Assembly: GCF_032884065.1 (NCBI RefSeq)
Contig: NC_088872.1
Location: 40,057,979-40,121,978, forward strand
DNA from: Artemia franciscana
Taxonomy: Eukaryota > Arthropoda > Branchiopoda > Anostraca > Artemiidae
Direction of reading: 5' to 3'
DNA: 64,000 bases
Below are positions 40,997 to 55,900 of this stretch, in pieces. Each line of letters starts with the position of its first letter. Positions within the stretch are counted from its first letter, which is position 1. The position numbers were made by a program, and so were the translations under genes. The notes under the pieces are model-generated. The model made no database searches. It saw only the letters and a program-made list of their open reading frames with translations, and was not told the DNA's origin.

Positions 40997-43900
40997 CTAA
41001 AACATAAAATGATTTAGTGATAATTCTTAATGTATATTTATGCCTCCCTGTATAAAACTGAATGCTCAGGATTTTTAAGGATGTATGTAATTTTATTTCA
41101 GGTATATACTATGAAAAAAAAAATAGTTATGATAGAGATTTTTCTGCTAATAAGACAAGCCCTTGGAGGCTATTAGATAACTTAAAAAACAATGACTGAA
41201 GACACACAAATAGTTGCTTCTCCAGTGTATCTGAAGATCAGTTCAAACGTAGCATTATGCACCACTGAAGCTGTCACATATTCGGTCTTGCAAATATTTC
41301 CATTAGAAAAAAAAACAAAAAAAACCTGAATAATAAAAATCGGTATCAGTATTCTTTAAACTTTTTTGATCGGATGTTATGGAGTTACTTTGACAAGCAC
41401 AATGAAAAATAATGAGTCACCAAACTCTCTTTTTTAAGTAGAAAGTATGATTCCTTTCACCGTGAGTTTCATGTAAGACCTGCTTAGGTAGCTTGAATAG
41501 CTACCTAAGGATTGTCATGGACCGTATCCTGAGGTTAGTTTTAATAACTAACTGAGAAGGGAGCAATAGAATGGCTGAAATGGATACTAAACTTATGGCT
41601 TACAGAAAAGTTATAAAGAGACGGCTAAGGCAGAAGCTTAAAAATGGTTACACAGGGCATAGTATTTGCGATTGTGTCTGTGAGTGAGGAGGTTTAACGC
41701 TGCAGTAACGGAAGAAATAGCTTTTCTCGAAATGAAAAATTATATAGGAATATAGCAATATCCATGACCAGAGTTCCAAGTGATTAGCTGATACAGACTG
41801 ACACTTCCATAGTGAGCCATGCTTACACGTGGGGTTTTGTGGACATACAGTAAAAATCTTGTAATTTTGCAAGTTTTATCAAGGTTTAAATTGATCATTA
41901 AAAGTAATTTATAAAACAAAACCTATGGGGTTAAAAAGAGAAGATTTCTGTGAAAAGTTAGTGTTGAAATTGTGATAGTGAATAAGCTGAATGTGAGAAT
42001 TCCTTGATAGGACTTTAAAATTCGTCCTTTAAATTACAATATTGGGCTATACTTTTTTTTGCCTGGTCTACAAGTCGGTCTGCTGTGACAAGAATGTGCT
42101 TTCTCTGATTGCTCGGATTTACTACTCATCTATTTTTGGGCAGCTATCTCTTTTATCACCATTTGTTATGGCTACAAGACGAAAAACATAGATACATTGC
42201 TTAGTCTGGTCAGAGTCAACACAATAGCGTTGATTTAATAATGAATGAAGTGCATCTCCTATATTATTACTGCATTTTTCCGCAGATATCTTTTATGGAA
42301 GGGGTGGTCATAGAAGCTTAAGAGTAGACTCGTTGGACTAAAAGCTGGAAGTTCTACTGGTTCTTTATGGGTCAAAAGCTGTTGAAAGATGATCAGGACC
42401 CTCCAAGCCCTTTTTTACCAACCTTTTAACAATGTCCTCTTTTAACTCCCTATGTCAAAGTTTCTTTACTTAGACTTAAGTCTTCCTTCGCCAGTCGGCA
42501 CATATGGCGGCAACGTTGCCTCTCCATGATGACCTCTCCAGCATCTTCGGCCAAATATCATCAAGGGATGTCCTTGAGAGCGCTGCATCTTTTTCTAGGC
42601 ATCGTCCAAGTGTAGCCTTCTGTCGTCTGCACCGTCGGACTCCTGGAGGAGTCCAACGTCAAACATCTTGAGAAAAGTGATTGCTCCCCATTCTAACCAT
42701 GTGTCCCCAATATTGCCGCTGACTTCTTATGACTTTATCGATAACGAGTTGCTGTTTAGTCTTCTCTCTGATAAATGAGTTGGCAATTTTGTCCATCCAG
42801 CTGATTCCAATTATCTGTCGAAGACAGTTATTTTCAAAACGCTGATATCTTTACTCTAGCTCTTTTGTCAGTGCCTAGCTTTTAGGACCATACATTAGCA
42901 CTTACAGGAAATTACTATTGAAGAGCCCAATTTCAGCCTCAAAGAGAAAGTGGTGCTTCTCTAAATTTTTCTTAATTTGTCAAAGGCCTTTTCTGTGCAT
43001 GCAATACGTGTAGCAATTTCATGCTCAGGGATTTCATCGGTGCTCACTAGACTCCCTAGATATCTAATCTTCTTCTCATCTTGAGTTTTCTTTGTTTTAA
43101 CTGTCAGCGGCTCAGCAGTTAGTTTATTCACATGTGCATGATTCTCGTCTTTTGCGTGCTTATTGCCAAACTTATTCGTTCACCTACTCATTTTTGTTGA
43201 ACTGAAGCTCCTCTCTTAAGTAAGAAAGGAGCATTATATCGTCTGTGAAATGTGCATCAAATGAAGTACGACTATCATTCAACTGGATTCCGCCTTTGAA
43301 GTTGCACGTCCGCAAGATGAAGTCAATGAGTATTGTAAGCAGCACTAGGTAAAGAATGCACCCCTGTCGAACACCTGAGGGGACTTTGAACCACTCTGTC
43401 CACATTCCACTCAGAACCACCTTGTCAGTCCGAACAGCACACATTTGTTCATTATATAATGCCATAATAATTCTGAGAATTTTTTCAGGGAAGCCATTTT
43501 AGCACAGTATTTTCAAAAGGGAATCTCTATGGACTGATTTGAAATTCTTCAAGAAATCGATGAAAGCCATTATGATTTAAGTCTGCCATTCATTTGATTC
43601 TTCAATAAGTATTCTAAGACTGAAGATCAAGTCAGCACATAACAATGTCTACTTGGTAGTAATTTTTTCGTATAGTCGAAAGGTTCAATATGCCTGCGTG
43701 TATAACTTGATCCATGAAGCCTCTGACCAAAGGAATCCTAATCCCCTTAGGGAAAGTTATCTGGGCGATGGGCCCCAAAATATGGCCAAAAATATCTTTT
43801 TAAACTGATTGAAACTTAAAACTGCACGTCTATGGGCCATGGGAAGCTTAATACATGAAACATTTCTTGTTTAGTAATATTTGCCCGGAAAAGGGGCCAA

Positions 43901-46900
43901 AGAACCTTTTTCCAGATCGACCTTGAAATTATGTCCTTAAGTTCCCAGGTGAAAGAGACACCATTACCAAAGAAAAATAGAAAAAAGTTGGTTCTTCGAA
44001 AATAGGGTCCGAAAAAAGGCCAAATTTTAAAAAAAGGCCAACTCGCAACTTATAAACGTATTTTCCCGGGCCAAACAGATTCTAATGACTTTCGTTTGGT
44101 TAGGGGAGGGCAAGGGACCCAAAAAGATCTAAAAAAAATTACCAATCGGCTTGAAACGTGTATCCTTAAGTCCTGTGGCCAAGAGGGTCTCAAATCAAAA
44201 GAAAAGAAATGGTTCCTCTAAAAATGGTCACTCAAAGATTCAATTTTTTTCTTACGGCTTGAAGCATAAGTTCACAAGTTCCTTCTCAAAGCAGAGAAAA
44301 AAAAAATTGCAGAAACTAGTAATTGGGGCATATTAGTCCCCAGTAGTTAGGCCTAAGAGTAAGCCAAGCACTTTTTATCAGCTAAACTTATTCCAGTAAG
44401 GCCTTGGCACCCCGATGCAGAAACGAGAGCAAGACAAAGGTATGGTTTCGCCCGAGAAAATGGCCCAAAAACGGCTTGAAACCTGAAATCTTAGTCTTAG
44501 GATGTTTTGGGGATGATATTCCCATGTTTATTCGCGGCAACTCTGTTCGTTTTGAGCTTGTGACTTGAATTTTCGTTTTTATCTTCTATTTCTTTAATCC
44601 GTAGTTATTTCTGTTCTTCATAGGTTTACTTATTGTATGAATTTATTTTTTTCTTAGTTTAGTTTTTAATCTGCTTTTCTTTAATTTGATTTGGTAGTTT
44701 AAAATAAAAAATAATCATGTAAACGTTTTTTTTTAACTATATGAAGATTTTCTTAATTGATTAGGTACAAGAGGAGCAGCCTAAGACGGAATATTTGAAG
44801 CAAGGCCTTTTCGGTGCTACACAGCCATTTCAGACAGTCTCACTGTTGGGTGTTATCTCGTCAAAGCGATTTGTTAGTTTCTATAATCAAAGGCTGCTCA
44901 TATATTTAAGATAGGGATTGAACTAATAGCGCATTGAAAATTTTGAACATAGATCCAAAAAATTGCTATAAACCTTTCTTTAAGCACCCCTAAAGCAGCA
45001 TCTGGCAGAAATTTTGAGCATTTTAGTGACTTCAGGGTCAGGGCCGTATCCTGAATTTTGTGTGTGTGTGTATGTGTGGGGAGGGGGGGGGGGGTTACAC
45101 ATGGTTTTTTGGGGGCAAAAACTTCAAAAACATATAAAAAATTTGTTTAAATTAACTTTTGTTACGTTTTTATCCCCAGACCCTATCACCCTGGATACGC
45201 CCTTAGTCTGTGCATTATATTTAATAATAAAAATGCATAATAGTTTCCTCCTTTTTTATGTATATAAAGGCAATAATGTATGTATATACATGCTTGAACC
45301 TGCGCCCCTGCCTCCGCTCAGTCGCTGTGCCTTTCGGTGTCAAATACATGGATCAAACATGTGTGTAGATGTTCATTTTGAAGGGGAAATGTATCTTTCT
45401 TGAAGAAAAATTAAGAGATGAGTAATGTTCAAAATGTAAGAATGATTATAAAATCAAAAGGAGATGAGAATCTCGGGGGAAGATGGAGCCCCTACGCCCA
45501 GAATTTGTGCCTGATGGAGTCCATCAGGCACAAAGCTTTTCTTTATCTCTTTTTTTGTGGGGGGGGGAGAGGGTGTTACCTGGATTTAGTATGGCTATGC
45601 TACGTAGGAAAATTTCCCTATCCAGCTGAAGTAAAGTCACTTTGTTTTAATAATCGAATTCAATATTCTTCTTCTAACGTGTCTGGTTCCAAAGCGGCAT
45701 TTCAGAATTTTCATTATTTAATATTTACCTGTATCGGAAGCTGGATAATTTTCATTATCATCTAGATTTTGTCTGACTTTTTCCAATTCCTGGCTCTGAA
45801 AAGAAATAAAAAGGAAGAAATTTAATTGACTTTAGTTTCAAAATATCTTTCACTACCTAAATTCTTTTGTAAACAATAATCTCTTTGTATGACTTTGATA
45901 CAAATTTACTCTATTTTGAAACTAGAAACAGGTTAACAAAGAGAGAATACAATGTAATGAATGACACAATGTTATTCTAATCAAGATTATACCTCAAACG
46001 AAGTCCAATAGGACTAATGAAAAAGTCCAGGAATAGTTAGAGATACCAATGGCACGTATTTTAGAGCGGTAGTTACCCCTCTACCCTCCTCCAAAGAAAA
46101 AATGGTTGCGAGTGCTCTATACAAGGCACACTATTCTGTTGTAAGCATTACCCCCCCCCCCTTCAGAATGAAAAAAGCTTTTAGTTTTCTTTTTTTTTTT
46201 ACTCTTGCGCGTCTCGAGATCGACACAAAAAAATAAAAAACTGAAAATAAACAGTGCTTTATATATTTAATGCTTATGTTCAATGCAAACATCTTGAAAA
46301 ATTCGGTGAGTTTATTTCAAATTAGGTTCAAATTTATTCGCAGTGATGAATATACGGCCAGGACAAAAAATGGTGTCCCTGTTTAAATAGTTGTGTGTGC
46401 TCCAGAGGCATCTCTGCTCTTTAATGCTTTTCGATAAGAATAAATTCCCTATGAAATATACTGTTTTGCTAAACGTTTCCGAACGCGCTCAAAAACACCG
46501 TGTGTCTTGTAGATAAACGAAAAATGTAATGAAAATAATTTAACCTCTCAGGACTCTTTAAAGGGGGCTTATTACCCAATATCTATTACCAGCAATACTA
46601 ACAGCTCGCTACAGTACCATGCAGCCTCGAGGCCAACATAGCTGTACACACTCTTTTTCCATCCAATCTATTCAAAATTTCAGTCTGTAACCCCTCCCAT
46701 CTAGTTCCAATCTCCTTTAGATCTTTTCCTAAGATCTCTTCCCAGTCCATTTGGGACGACCTTCTTTTCTTTTGGCACCTGATCAATAACCAAAAAGCGC
46801 AATCGATTGCAACCTGTTATACTTCATTTGTAAAACAAGGCCTAGCCATCTTGACTTTTCTTACATTATAGCCCTAGAGAGAGGAATTAAACCATATTTT

Positions 46901-49900
46901 TTGTTTAGCTTACTGCTTGATGTGCGGTCAGTCAAAACAATGTCTAAATTACCTGAGACAATTATACCTAAAGTCGCCCATATGTATTCTCAGTGTACTA
47001 AGATCTGAAACTGAAAGTTATTAAGGGCGTATACACTTTATACACCACGAACCGGATAGAGTAGCACTGGTGTCAAGACTGTACTGACACTAAAGCCTTG
47101 TTTTGTTTTAAATCGACTGATTCCTTTGCTATTTTATCCATAAAATTGAAGGGTCGCCCAATCTTTTGCCACCTGGTGTACTTTTTGAAGTGTTACTTGT
47201 TCCATCACTCATGTACACTTCCACCTTACCGTACGTATTTCCGCCAATCATGACCCATTTTGCACAACGCATGGCCTGTACCTGGCTGATATGATTTTTT
47301 AAAAGTGGGCAACCTCTCACATACAACGAGAATGAAAACACAGTGCAGGTGAACGGTGCGGTCAACAGATGTAAATGAAGTATTTTATTATAAAACTTTT
47401 TTGTATATACTATGGCGGGATAGTATGTTGCCTGAAGAGGTGCAAGAAGCAAAAAAATACTTTTTTGAATCTGCCGCAGTAGCTCTAAAAGACTTTGCCG
47501 TCAGGATCAAAGCGCGTTATGTCCAACTAGCAAGTTTGTTACAGATTTACAGATGTGATTTCACTAGTATACACCAAGAATTAAGGTAGAAATTTAGTTT
47601 TGAAGGAAAAAAATAAAAGATGTATGTTTTAAACTTCCAGAATCGGTGAAACGTAGTCGCATTCGGTATGATATGGATTCAACCCTGAATTAGAACATTC
47701 ATACCTTGTGTTTTGGTTGTTGTTGGTTGCGTAGAAAGATTTACGTCCACGTTTTGCGCCCCAAGAAAAGTCTTTGGAAATGATTGGAATTTAACTTGCT
47801 TTTCGTAACAAGGAATTGTGTGCACAGAACACTTTTCAAACAGTTCGTGGTAATCAAACGATTCTTGGGAAAGAACTATAACTAATGAGTGGCTCGTGCT
47901 AACAGTAACCGAAACTGTAAAATAAGAATTTTCAATAGCAATATACTTCAAAAAAATTAGGTTTTTATGGTGATTGCAAATACATGAAAGTCATCAAGTT
48001 AAAATTATTTGACAAAAGTCATGAGCCTGAGAAGATTCGCCAAAATTGTACTCGTAGCAGCATATTCAGCTTCCCAGTTTCAAAGGGCATAATGTTGAGA
48101 TTATTTGCATTATTAGGCGCATTTGCTCCTAAAGTTAAACACGGTCTACACAAAACAAACAACTAACATAGACAATTATTTATAAGCTTTAGAAGGGTAT
48201 TTTGAAAGGGTAAGGATAGGGGATGTTGTTTTTATCGTTTCCCTCGTATCTTGCTTCATTTCGAGTAATACTCTTGACAAAGCATGTAAAATGTGTGCTG
48301 GGTGTAGACAGCTGCCCTCTTATTGCAGGACGATTTCTAGATGTAAAGCAAAAGATTGCATTCTATATAATTATCTGCAAATACGGGGGAGACTTTGGGA
48401 ATGCCTTATAAAAAACAGTGATTCGAAGATTTCCCTTGAAAACCATAGAACCTTTTTTTCAAAAGTTCAAAGAATTTCCCTTGAAATCCGTAGAACTGAT
48501 GACACAAAATTCTTTATTGATATTTTACAGTTCCAGTAGTATGCCATAGAGGGTCCGGGCAGCACCATCCCTCAGGCCATTTGAATTTACATAAACCCAT
48601 GAGGCTCTAGCAACCAGATCCGGTGAATGACCTTCCCTAGCAACCGGATTGTCTATACTACAGATATAACATCCCTTTTTTACACTTACATGAGTACTTA
48701 ATATTCTTTAAACCCTTGAAGATTCTATGAATAAATTTTATTCTGTTGAATGAAACCGGCTTACATTTTTATAGGCTTCGTACACTGAGTGAATATAAAG
48801 CGGGATTTTAAAATATTTTTTAATACGAACCGAATTTTATTGAGTCAAAAAGTAACAAGTACGCCGCCCCTTTCTTCTTATGACGCACGCTTGGATAAAG
48901 TAAACTGGCGAAATTTTGTCTCCAATGAATCAATTATTATGGCATCTTCTAAGAGGGAACTCATGGTCAACCATGTCCGACCTCCAAGGGTCCCCAATGC
49001 CCCTCTTCAAAATTTTTGCCCCCCTCCCCTTTTTAAAACTAAGAATTTTCTTGAAATTTAAGAAAAAATGACAAAATTTTTTTCTACTTTTTTGGAGACT
49101 TGGAAATTTTTTCAACTTTTTTTCAGACGTCTTAAAATGAAAGAAAATATACTTGTAACAAAAGAAATTTACTTGTGAAATTTTCCAAATACGAAATGAA
49201 GGTAATATAAATATGTCAGGCATGATTTTTCCTATTAGAAAAACAACGTTTGTTGTAATATTTTTTCTTTTTTTACTTTTTTTTAACTTAAAAGTTTTTT
49301 CAATTTTTTGGGGAGGACTTAGAGATTTTTTCAACAACTGCTATATGTACCCAAGATGGAAAAAGTGCCATGTCAAGAGAAATCATAATGAAGTATTTTA
49401 TGGAATGAATTCAAAGCATTCATTTTTATTCTTTATGATGTTATTCTACATGTAGTTATCCTTAAGTGATCATATATTATTAATAAAATCAAATTATTTT
49501 GTCTGTGTGTTTTTATTCCAGAAAACTAAACCCCAAGTTTCTTAAATGTTCAAGTATTTCTAATAAAAAAATATATAATTTAACCATGTACGTTTCTCTT
49601 CATGAAAACTAAACCCCAAGTTTCCAAATGATCAAATACTATTAATCAAATCCAAATCCATATTTTTATTTCCAAAAACTAAAACGCAAGTTTTTTAACT
49701 GCTCAAATATTTTGAATAAGTGAAAATTTTTCTGAACCGAATGTATTCCTTCTTATGAAAAACTAGAACCTTGGTTTCTTAAATGATGCAATATTTATAA
49801 CAAAATCAGATGTATTTTAACTGTGAATTTTCTTATTTTTGAAATCTAAAACCGAAGTTTCTTAAATGCTCCAATACTTTTAATAAAAAAAATATGTTTT

Positions 49901-52900
49901 AACTATACATGTTTTTTTTCTGAAAACTAAACCCCAATTTTCTTAAAAGCTCAAACATTTTTTAATAAAGTATGATGGATTTTAACAGTGTACATTTTTT
50001 CATTAAAACCAGAAACCTAGTTTCTTGAATGATCATGTATTTTTAATAAAATATGTTGTATTTAAGCAATGTGTTCTTATTTTTGAAATCTGAAACCAAA
50101 ACTTCCTAATTGATCAAATATTCATAATAATATCAAATGGTTTTATTGTGTGCGTTCTTATGAAATTTAAAACCTTAGTTGCTTGAACGATCAAATATTT
50201 TTTAATAAAATCAAACGTATTTCAACCATATGCGTCATTATTTGTTTTATCTAAAACTCAAGTTTCTTAACTGCTCAAATAATTTTAAGAAAACAAGATA
50301 ATTTTAAGCGTGCGCGCTCTTTTTACGAAAACTAAATCCCAAGTTTGTTAAGTCATCAAATATAAGTAAGAAAATCAGATGTATTGTAACCGTTTGTTTT
50401 GTTATTTCTGAAAAAAACCTTATTTTCTTAAATGATCAAATATTTTTAATCAAATAAGTTTCCAAATCTTGTTTGGTATTATCAAAATATTGTCTGATGT
50501 TATCAAATGTCTTGCACTACTTTATCTAAATCTCGCTTGATATAAAATTATCAAAACCTTACCTGGTATTATCAAAATCATGCAGGTTATTAACCAAATC
50601 TTGCATGAGATTATCAAAATCTTACTATGTATTTGAAAAAAATTTCTGGCACTATCAATACGTGTCTGATATTATCAAAACGTAAAATGGTGTTGTCAAA
50701 ATCATGTCTGCTATTACCCAAATTTAATGTAGTATTATGAAAACAGTTCTGCCATTATCACAAAATGTTGTGCGGTACTATCAAATCTTCTCTGATATTA
50801 TTAAACATCTTACACCACAATATCAAAATCTCGACTGATATAATAAGAATTCTCTATGGTACTATCAAAACCATGCGTGATAAAATGAAAATCTGGGAAG
50901 TTAATAATAAAATCTTGTATAGTATTATCAAAATCTTATATAGCATTAACAAAATATTTTCAGCTACAAACAAAACGTATCTACCATTACAAAAATCTAA
51001 AATAGATATATCAAAATCTTTTCCACTATTAAGAAAATTATCAAAATTGTTTCTCTTATAATCAAAATTATTAGAATATTGTCAAATATTACCAAAACTT
51101 GTCTGATATTATCAAACATCTTACATTGCTGTATTAATGTCTTGCGTTATATTATCAAATCTTGCTAGATATTACAATATCTTGTATTGCATTGTCAAAG
51201 TTTTGCTAGATATTATGAGTATCCTCTCTGGTATCACCTGATTCTTGCAAGCTATTAACAAAATCATGCATGGTTTTATCAAAATCTTACCTGATATTAG
51301 CAAAATAATTTCTGCTACTATCTGATATTATCAAATTCTAGCATGATGATATCAATTTTGTGTCTGTTATTTTTCGAAATCATGGCAAGTATTACATTAA
51401 TTTTGTGTGTCATTATTAAAATTTCGTCAATTATTAGCAAATACTGACAGGCATGATAAGAATCCTCAACCTAACCTTAACAAAAATATTTTCTGGTACT
51501 ATCAAAACGTGTCTGATATTATCAAAATCTAAAATGGTGATGTCAAAATCATATCTGTTATTATCAAATTTAACACAGTTTCGTCAAAATTATATTTGCT
51601 ATTATCAAAATATTACCAAGTGTTTCCAAATGTTGTGTAATGTTATCAAAATCATGTCTGAAGTTATCATATAACATTCGCTAAATAATCAAAATCCCAC
51701 AAGGTATAATGAGAGTCCTCTATGATATTCTCAAGCCTTGACATAGTATTATCAAAATCTTGCAAGCTATTAAAAAGTCTAGCATGATGTAATGAAAATC
51801 TTAGCTGATATTAACAAAAATATTTTTCAAGTACTATCAAAACATGTCTTATATCCTCAAACCTGACATGATATTATCTAAATCGTGTCAACTATTACCA
51901 AATTTAATATATTGCGATCAAATCGTTTCTGTCATTATCAAGATTGTCAAAATCTTGCCAAGTATTACCAAACCCATAACTACCCAACTCTTCTCTGATG
52001 TTACCAAATTTGGTCTTATATTATGAATCATTTCGCACTACAATATCAAAATCATGACTAATGCAAAAAGAATCCTATATGACCTTATCAAAACCATATA
52101 TGATATTATCAGAATTATTCAAGTTATTTATTAAATTTTGTATGGTATTATCATAATCTCGCAAGTTATTAACAAAATATTTTCAGCTACAGTCAAAACG
52201 TCAGTCATTACAAAATTTAATATCAAAAATTATGTTAGCTAATAAGAAAACTTAACATAGTGCTATCAAAATCATGTCTGCTATTATCAAGATCATCAAA
52301 GTCTTGTCAAATATTATCAATATCTTATTTGATGATTTTAAGCTAGTTGAGTTACCTAACTTGAAAGCAGTTCATTCAATACAACCTAGCTTAAGATTCA
52401 GTTATGATGCCATCTATAACTAAAGCCAAAATGACAAAAGATCTTCAGGTAGTAATATCGTGATCTAGACTTTTAAATGTAAAACTCACTGAAAGTATCA
52501 AGTTTTCATAATATTTGACAAGATTTTGATAATCTTGATAATAAGAGACACGATTTTGATAGCACTAAGTTAAATTTCCTTAACAGTGGAAATGATTTTG
52601 ATATCACCATATTGGAATTTAGGAATATCACACAAATTGTGATTGTTGTTGAAACTATTTTGTTAATGTCAGGTAAGATTTTGATAATACAATGCACAAT
52701 GCAATAATAAAATGCAATACAGATAACACCATAGAGAACTCTCATTGTAGCAGTCGATATTTTTTTAATGTAGTGCAAGAGGTTTGAAAATATCAGACAG
52801 AATTTTGATAGTATTACAGAGCGTTTCTATAATACATGGCAAGATTTCGATAATCTTGTTAATAGCAGACACAATTTTATCGTCCTATATTGAATTTTGG

Positions 52901-55900
52901 TAATTGCAGACATGATTTTGATGATATAATTTTACATTTAACAATATTAGATATGATAGTACCATAAAATATTTTGTTGATGCCTGGTAAGATTTTGATA
53001 ATACAATGCAAGATTTTGTTAATTACACGTACGATTCTGAAATACCACATATTGTTTTGATAATGCAATAGACGATTCTCGCTATATCAGGCAAGATTTT
53101 GATAATATGCAAGATTTTGGTAATGCCAGAAAGAAATTCTCATAATACCTCACAAATTTGGATAATGCAAAACAAGATTTTGTAATATTTAACGAGATTT
53201 GATAATATAATGCAAGATGTTGATAATATATTCTAAGATCTTGATAGTCTTAGTAATAGCAGACACAATTTTTATAGCATTCTGTTAATTTTCGTTTATA
53301 GGTAAAATAATTTTGAGATCACCATATTAGATTTTGATAAAAGAAAACATGTTTCGATTGTTGCTGGAAGAATTTTCTTAATAACTTGTGAGATTAAATA
53401 ACAATACCACGCAAGGTTTCATTATTAAATTGCAGTATTTTGATAATGCCATGTATGATTTTAATATTACAGAGTAATATTAAAATAATATTATATAATA
53501 ATATATTTGATATTATAATTTAATATAATTATATCATATCGTAGAGAATTCTCGTTATACCAGCCAAAATTTTGATAATGGAGTTCAAGATGTTTCATAA
53601 TATCAGAAAGGCTTTTGGTAATATCATACAAGAGCTATGCAATACCTGGTAAGATTTTGAAAATTCTGATAATTACAAACATGACTCTATCAAACTATGT
53701 GAAATTTGATAACAGCAGACACGACTTAGATAACATCATGTCAGATTTGACGATGTCAGAAATGTTTTTATATTACCAAAGAAAATTTTGCCAATTCACC
53801 ATATGATGCAATATTCTTTTAATAAATTGCAGGACTTTGATAATAATTTGTAAAAATTTTATAATATCACAGAGGAGTCTCGTTATATCATGTGGGATTT
53901 TGATAATGTAGCGCATAAAATATTTGATAATTTCAAGGAGGTTTTGATATTATCGAACAAGACTATTGTATTGTTTGGTAAGACTTTGATAGTACCAGAC
54001 ACGATTTTGCTAGCACCATTCTAGCTTGTGGCAAGATGTAGCTAATGCCAGAAAGGATTCTAATAATATCTCACAAGAATTTGAAAATGCAAGACATCAT
54101 TCTTTAATGTTTAACTTAATTTGGTAATATCATACAAGACTATGATAATATCCTATAAGGTATGATAATATTTCACTAGATTTTGACAATCTTGATAATA
54201 GCAGACATGATTTTAACTGTACTATGTTAAGTTTTCTTAATTGCTAACTTAATTTTTGATAGAACTATTTTAGATTTTGGTAATAACAGACATGTTTTGA
54301 TTGTGGCTGAAAATATTTTGTCAAAGACTTACGAGATTATAATAAAACCATACAAGATTTTGTTAATAACTTGCATAATTTTGATAATATCATGTATGGT
54401 ATTCATGTCTTCATATTGGATTTTCGTTACATTAAACATGATTTTGAAAATTTAGTGCGAGATGATTCATAATATCAAGCAAGATTTTGGTAATATGATA
54501 CAAGAGTTTGGTAATACTTGGCATAGGTTTTGGAATGCTTGGCAAGATTTTGACAATCTTGATAATGACAGACACGATTTGATTGCACTATATTAAGTTT
54601 TTGTAATAGTAGACACCATTTAGATAATATCATGTCAGATTTGACGATATCAGACATGTTTTGATAGTACCAGAAAAATTTGGAAACACTTGACAACATT
54701 TTGATAGTAACATGTAGCACTTAAACGGCACCTTTTTAAATTCGATAATAAAACACGCGATTTTGATAAATCAATTTCAGATTTTGATAATATCAGGCAC
54801 GTTTTTATGCAAAAAAATGTTTGTTAGTGCCAGGTGGAGAATTCTTATCGTATCTGACAAGATTTGCTAATAATTCATACGATTTTGATAATGTCACACA
54901 AGAGTGAGATAATTCTTACTATGATTTTGATAATAACAGACACGAAATTGATATGATCATGTTAGATCTGGATAATAATAAATGTATACAGAATATATTT
55001 TGTTAAAATCAAGTAAAATATTGATAATAACCACGCTTGATTTCGTTAATAGCTTGCAAGACTTAGGTAATACCAGAGAGGATACTCCTTACATCTGACA
55101 AGGCTTTTATAATTTCAGACATAATTTTGGTAATATCACACAAGATTTAGAAACACTTGCCAAGATTTTAATAGTAACAGATGTAATTTAAAGGCACCGC
55201 TTTAAATTTGATAATAACCGACATGATTATGACTATTTCAGATTTTGCTGTTATACACCGCGGTTGATAGTACCAGAAAACACTTTCGTTAATGCCAGAT
55301 GTAGGATTCTTATCGTTTCTGAGAAGATTTGCTAATAATTGACAAGATTTTGATAATGTCGCGCAAGATTTGATAATGTCGATTTTGATAATAACAGATA
55401 CAAAATTGATATCATCCTGATAGATTTTGATTAGTAACAGAAAATATTTTTGTAATATCAGGCAAGGTTTTGATAATACTATGTATGATTTTGTTAATAA
55501 CTTACAAGACTTTGGTAATATCAGAGAGGAAAAACATAATATCACACGAGACTTTGATAATGCCAAGACAAGATTTTGTAGTACCTAGAAAGATTTGGTA
55601 ATATCATATAAACACTAATACTGCCATAGAAGATGTTTGATAATATCAGACACGTTTTGGTGATATTTAACAAGGTTTTGATAATCTTCATTATAGCAGA
55701 TGCGATTTTTATAGCACGTTAACGTTATAGCATGTTAAATTTTGTTAATAGTGAAAATGATATTGATATTTGAAAATGATATTTAAATAATAGTGAGAAA
55801 ATAATAGTTAAAATGATATTGATATTTGATTTTGGTAATGGTAGATACATTTTTATTGTAGCTGAAAATATTTTGTTAATGTTTTTTATGATTTTGATAA

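Noticed and set aside
47129-47452. Minus-strand frame of 107 codons as an extra exon between C and D
   Set aside because: No acceptor/donor pair in it gives the 3n+2 length and phase needed, and I found no homology.
49200-50450. CRISPR-like direct repeats
   Set aside because: Units are adjacent and diverged without spacers, in clearly eukaryotic DNA; this is a tandem satellite.
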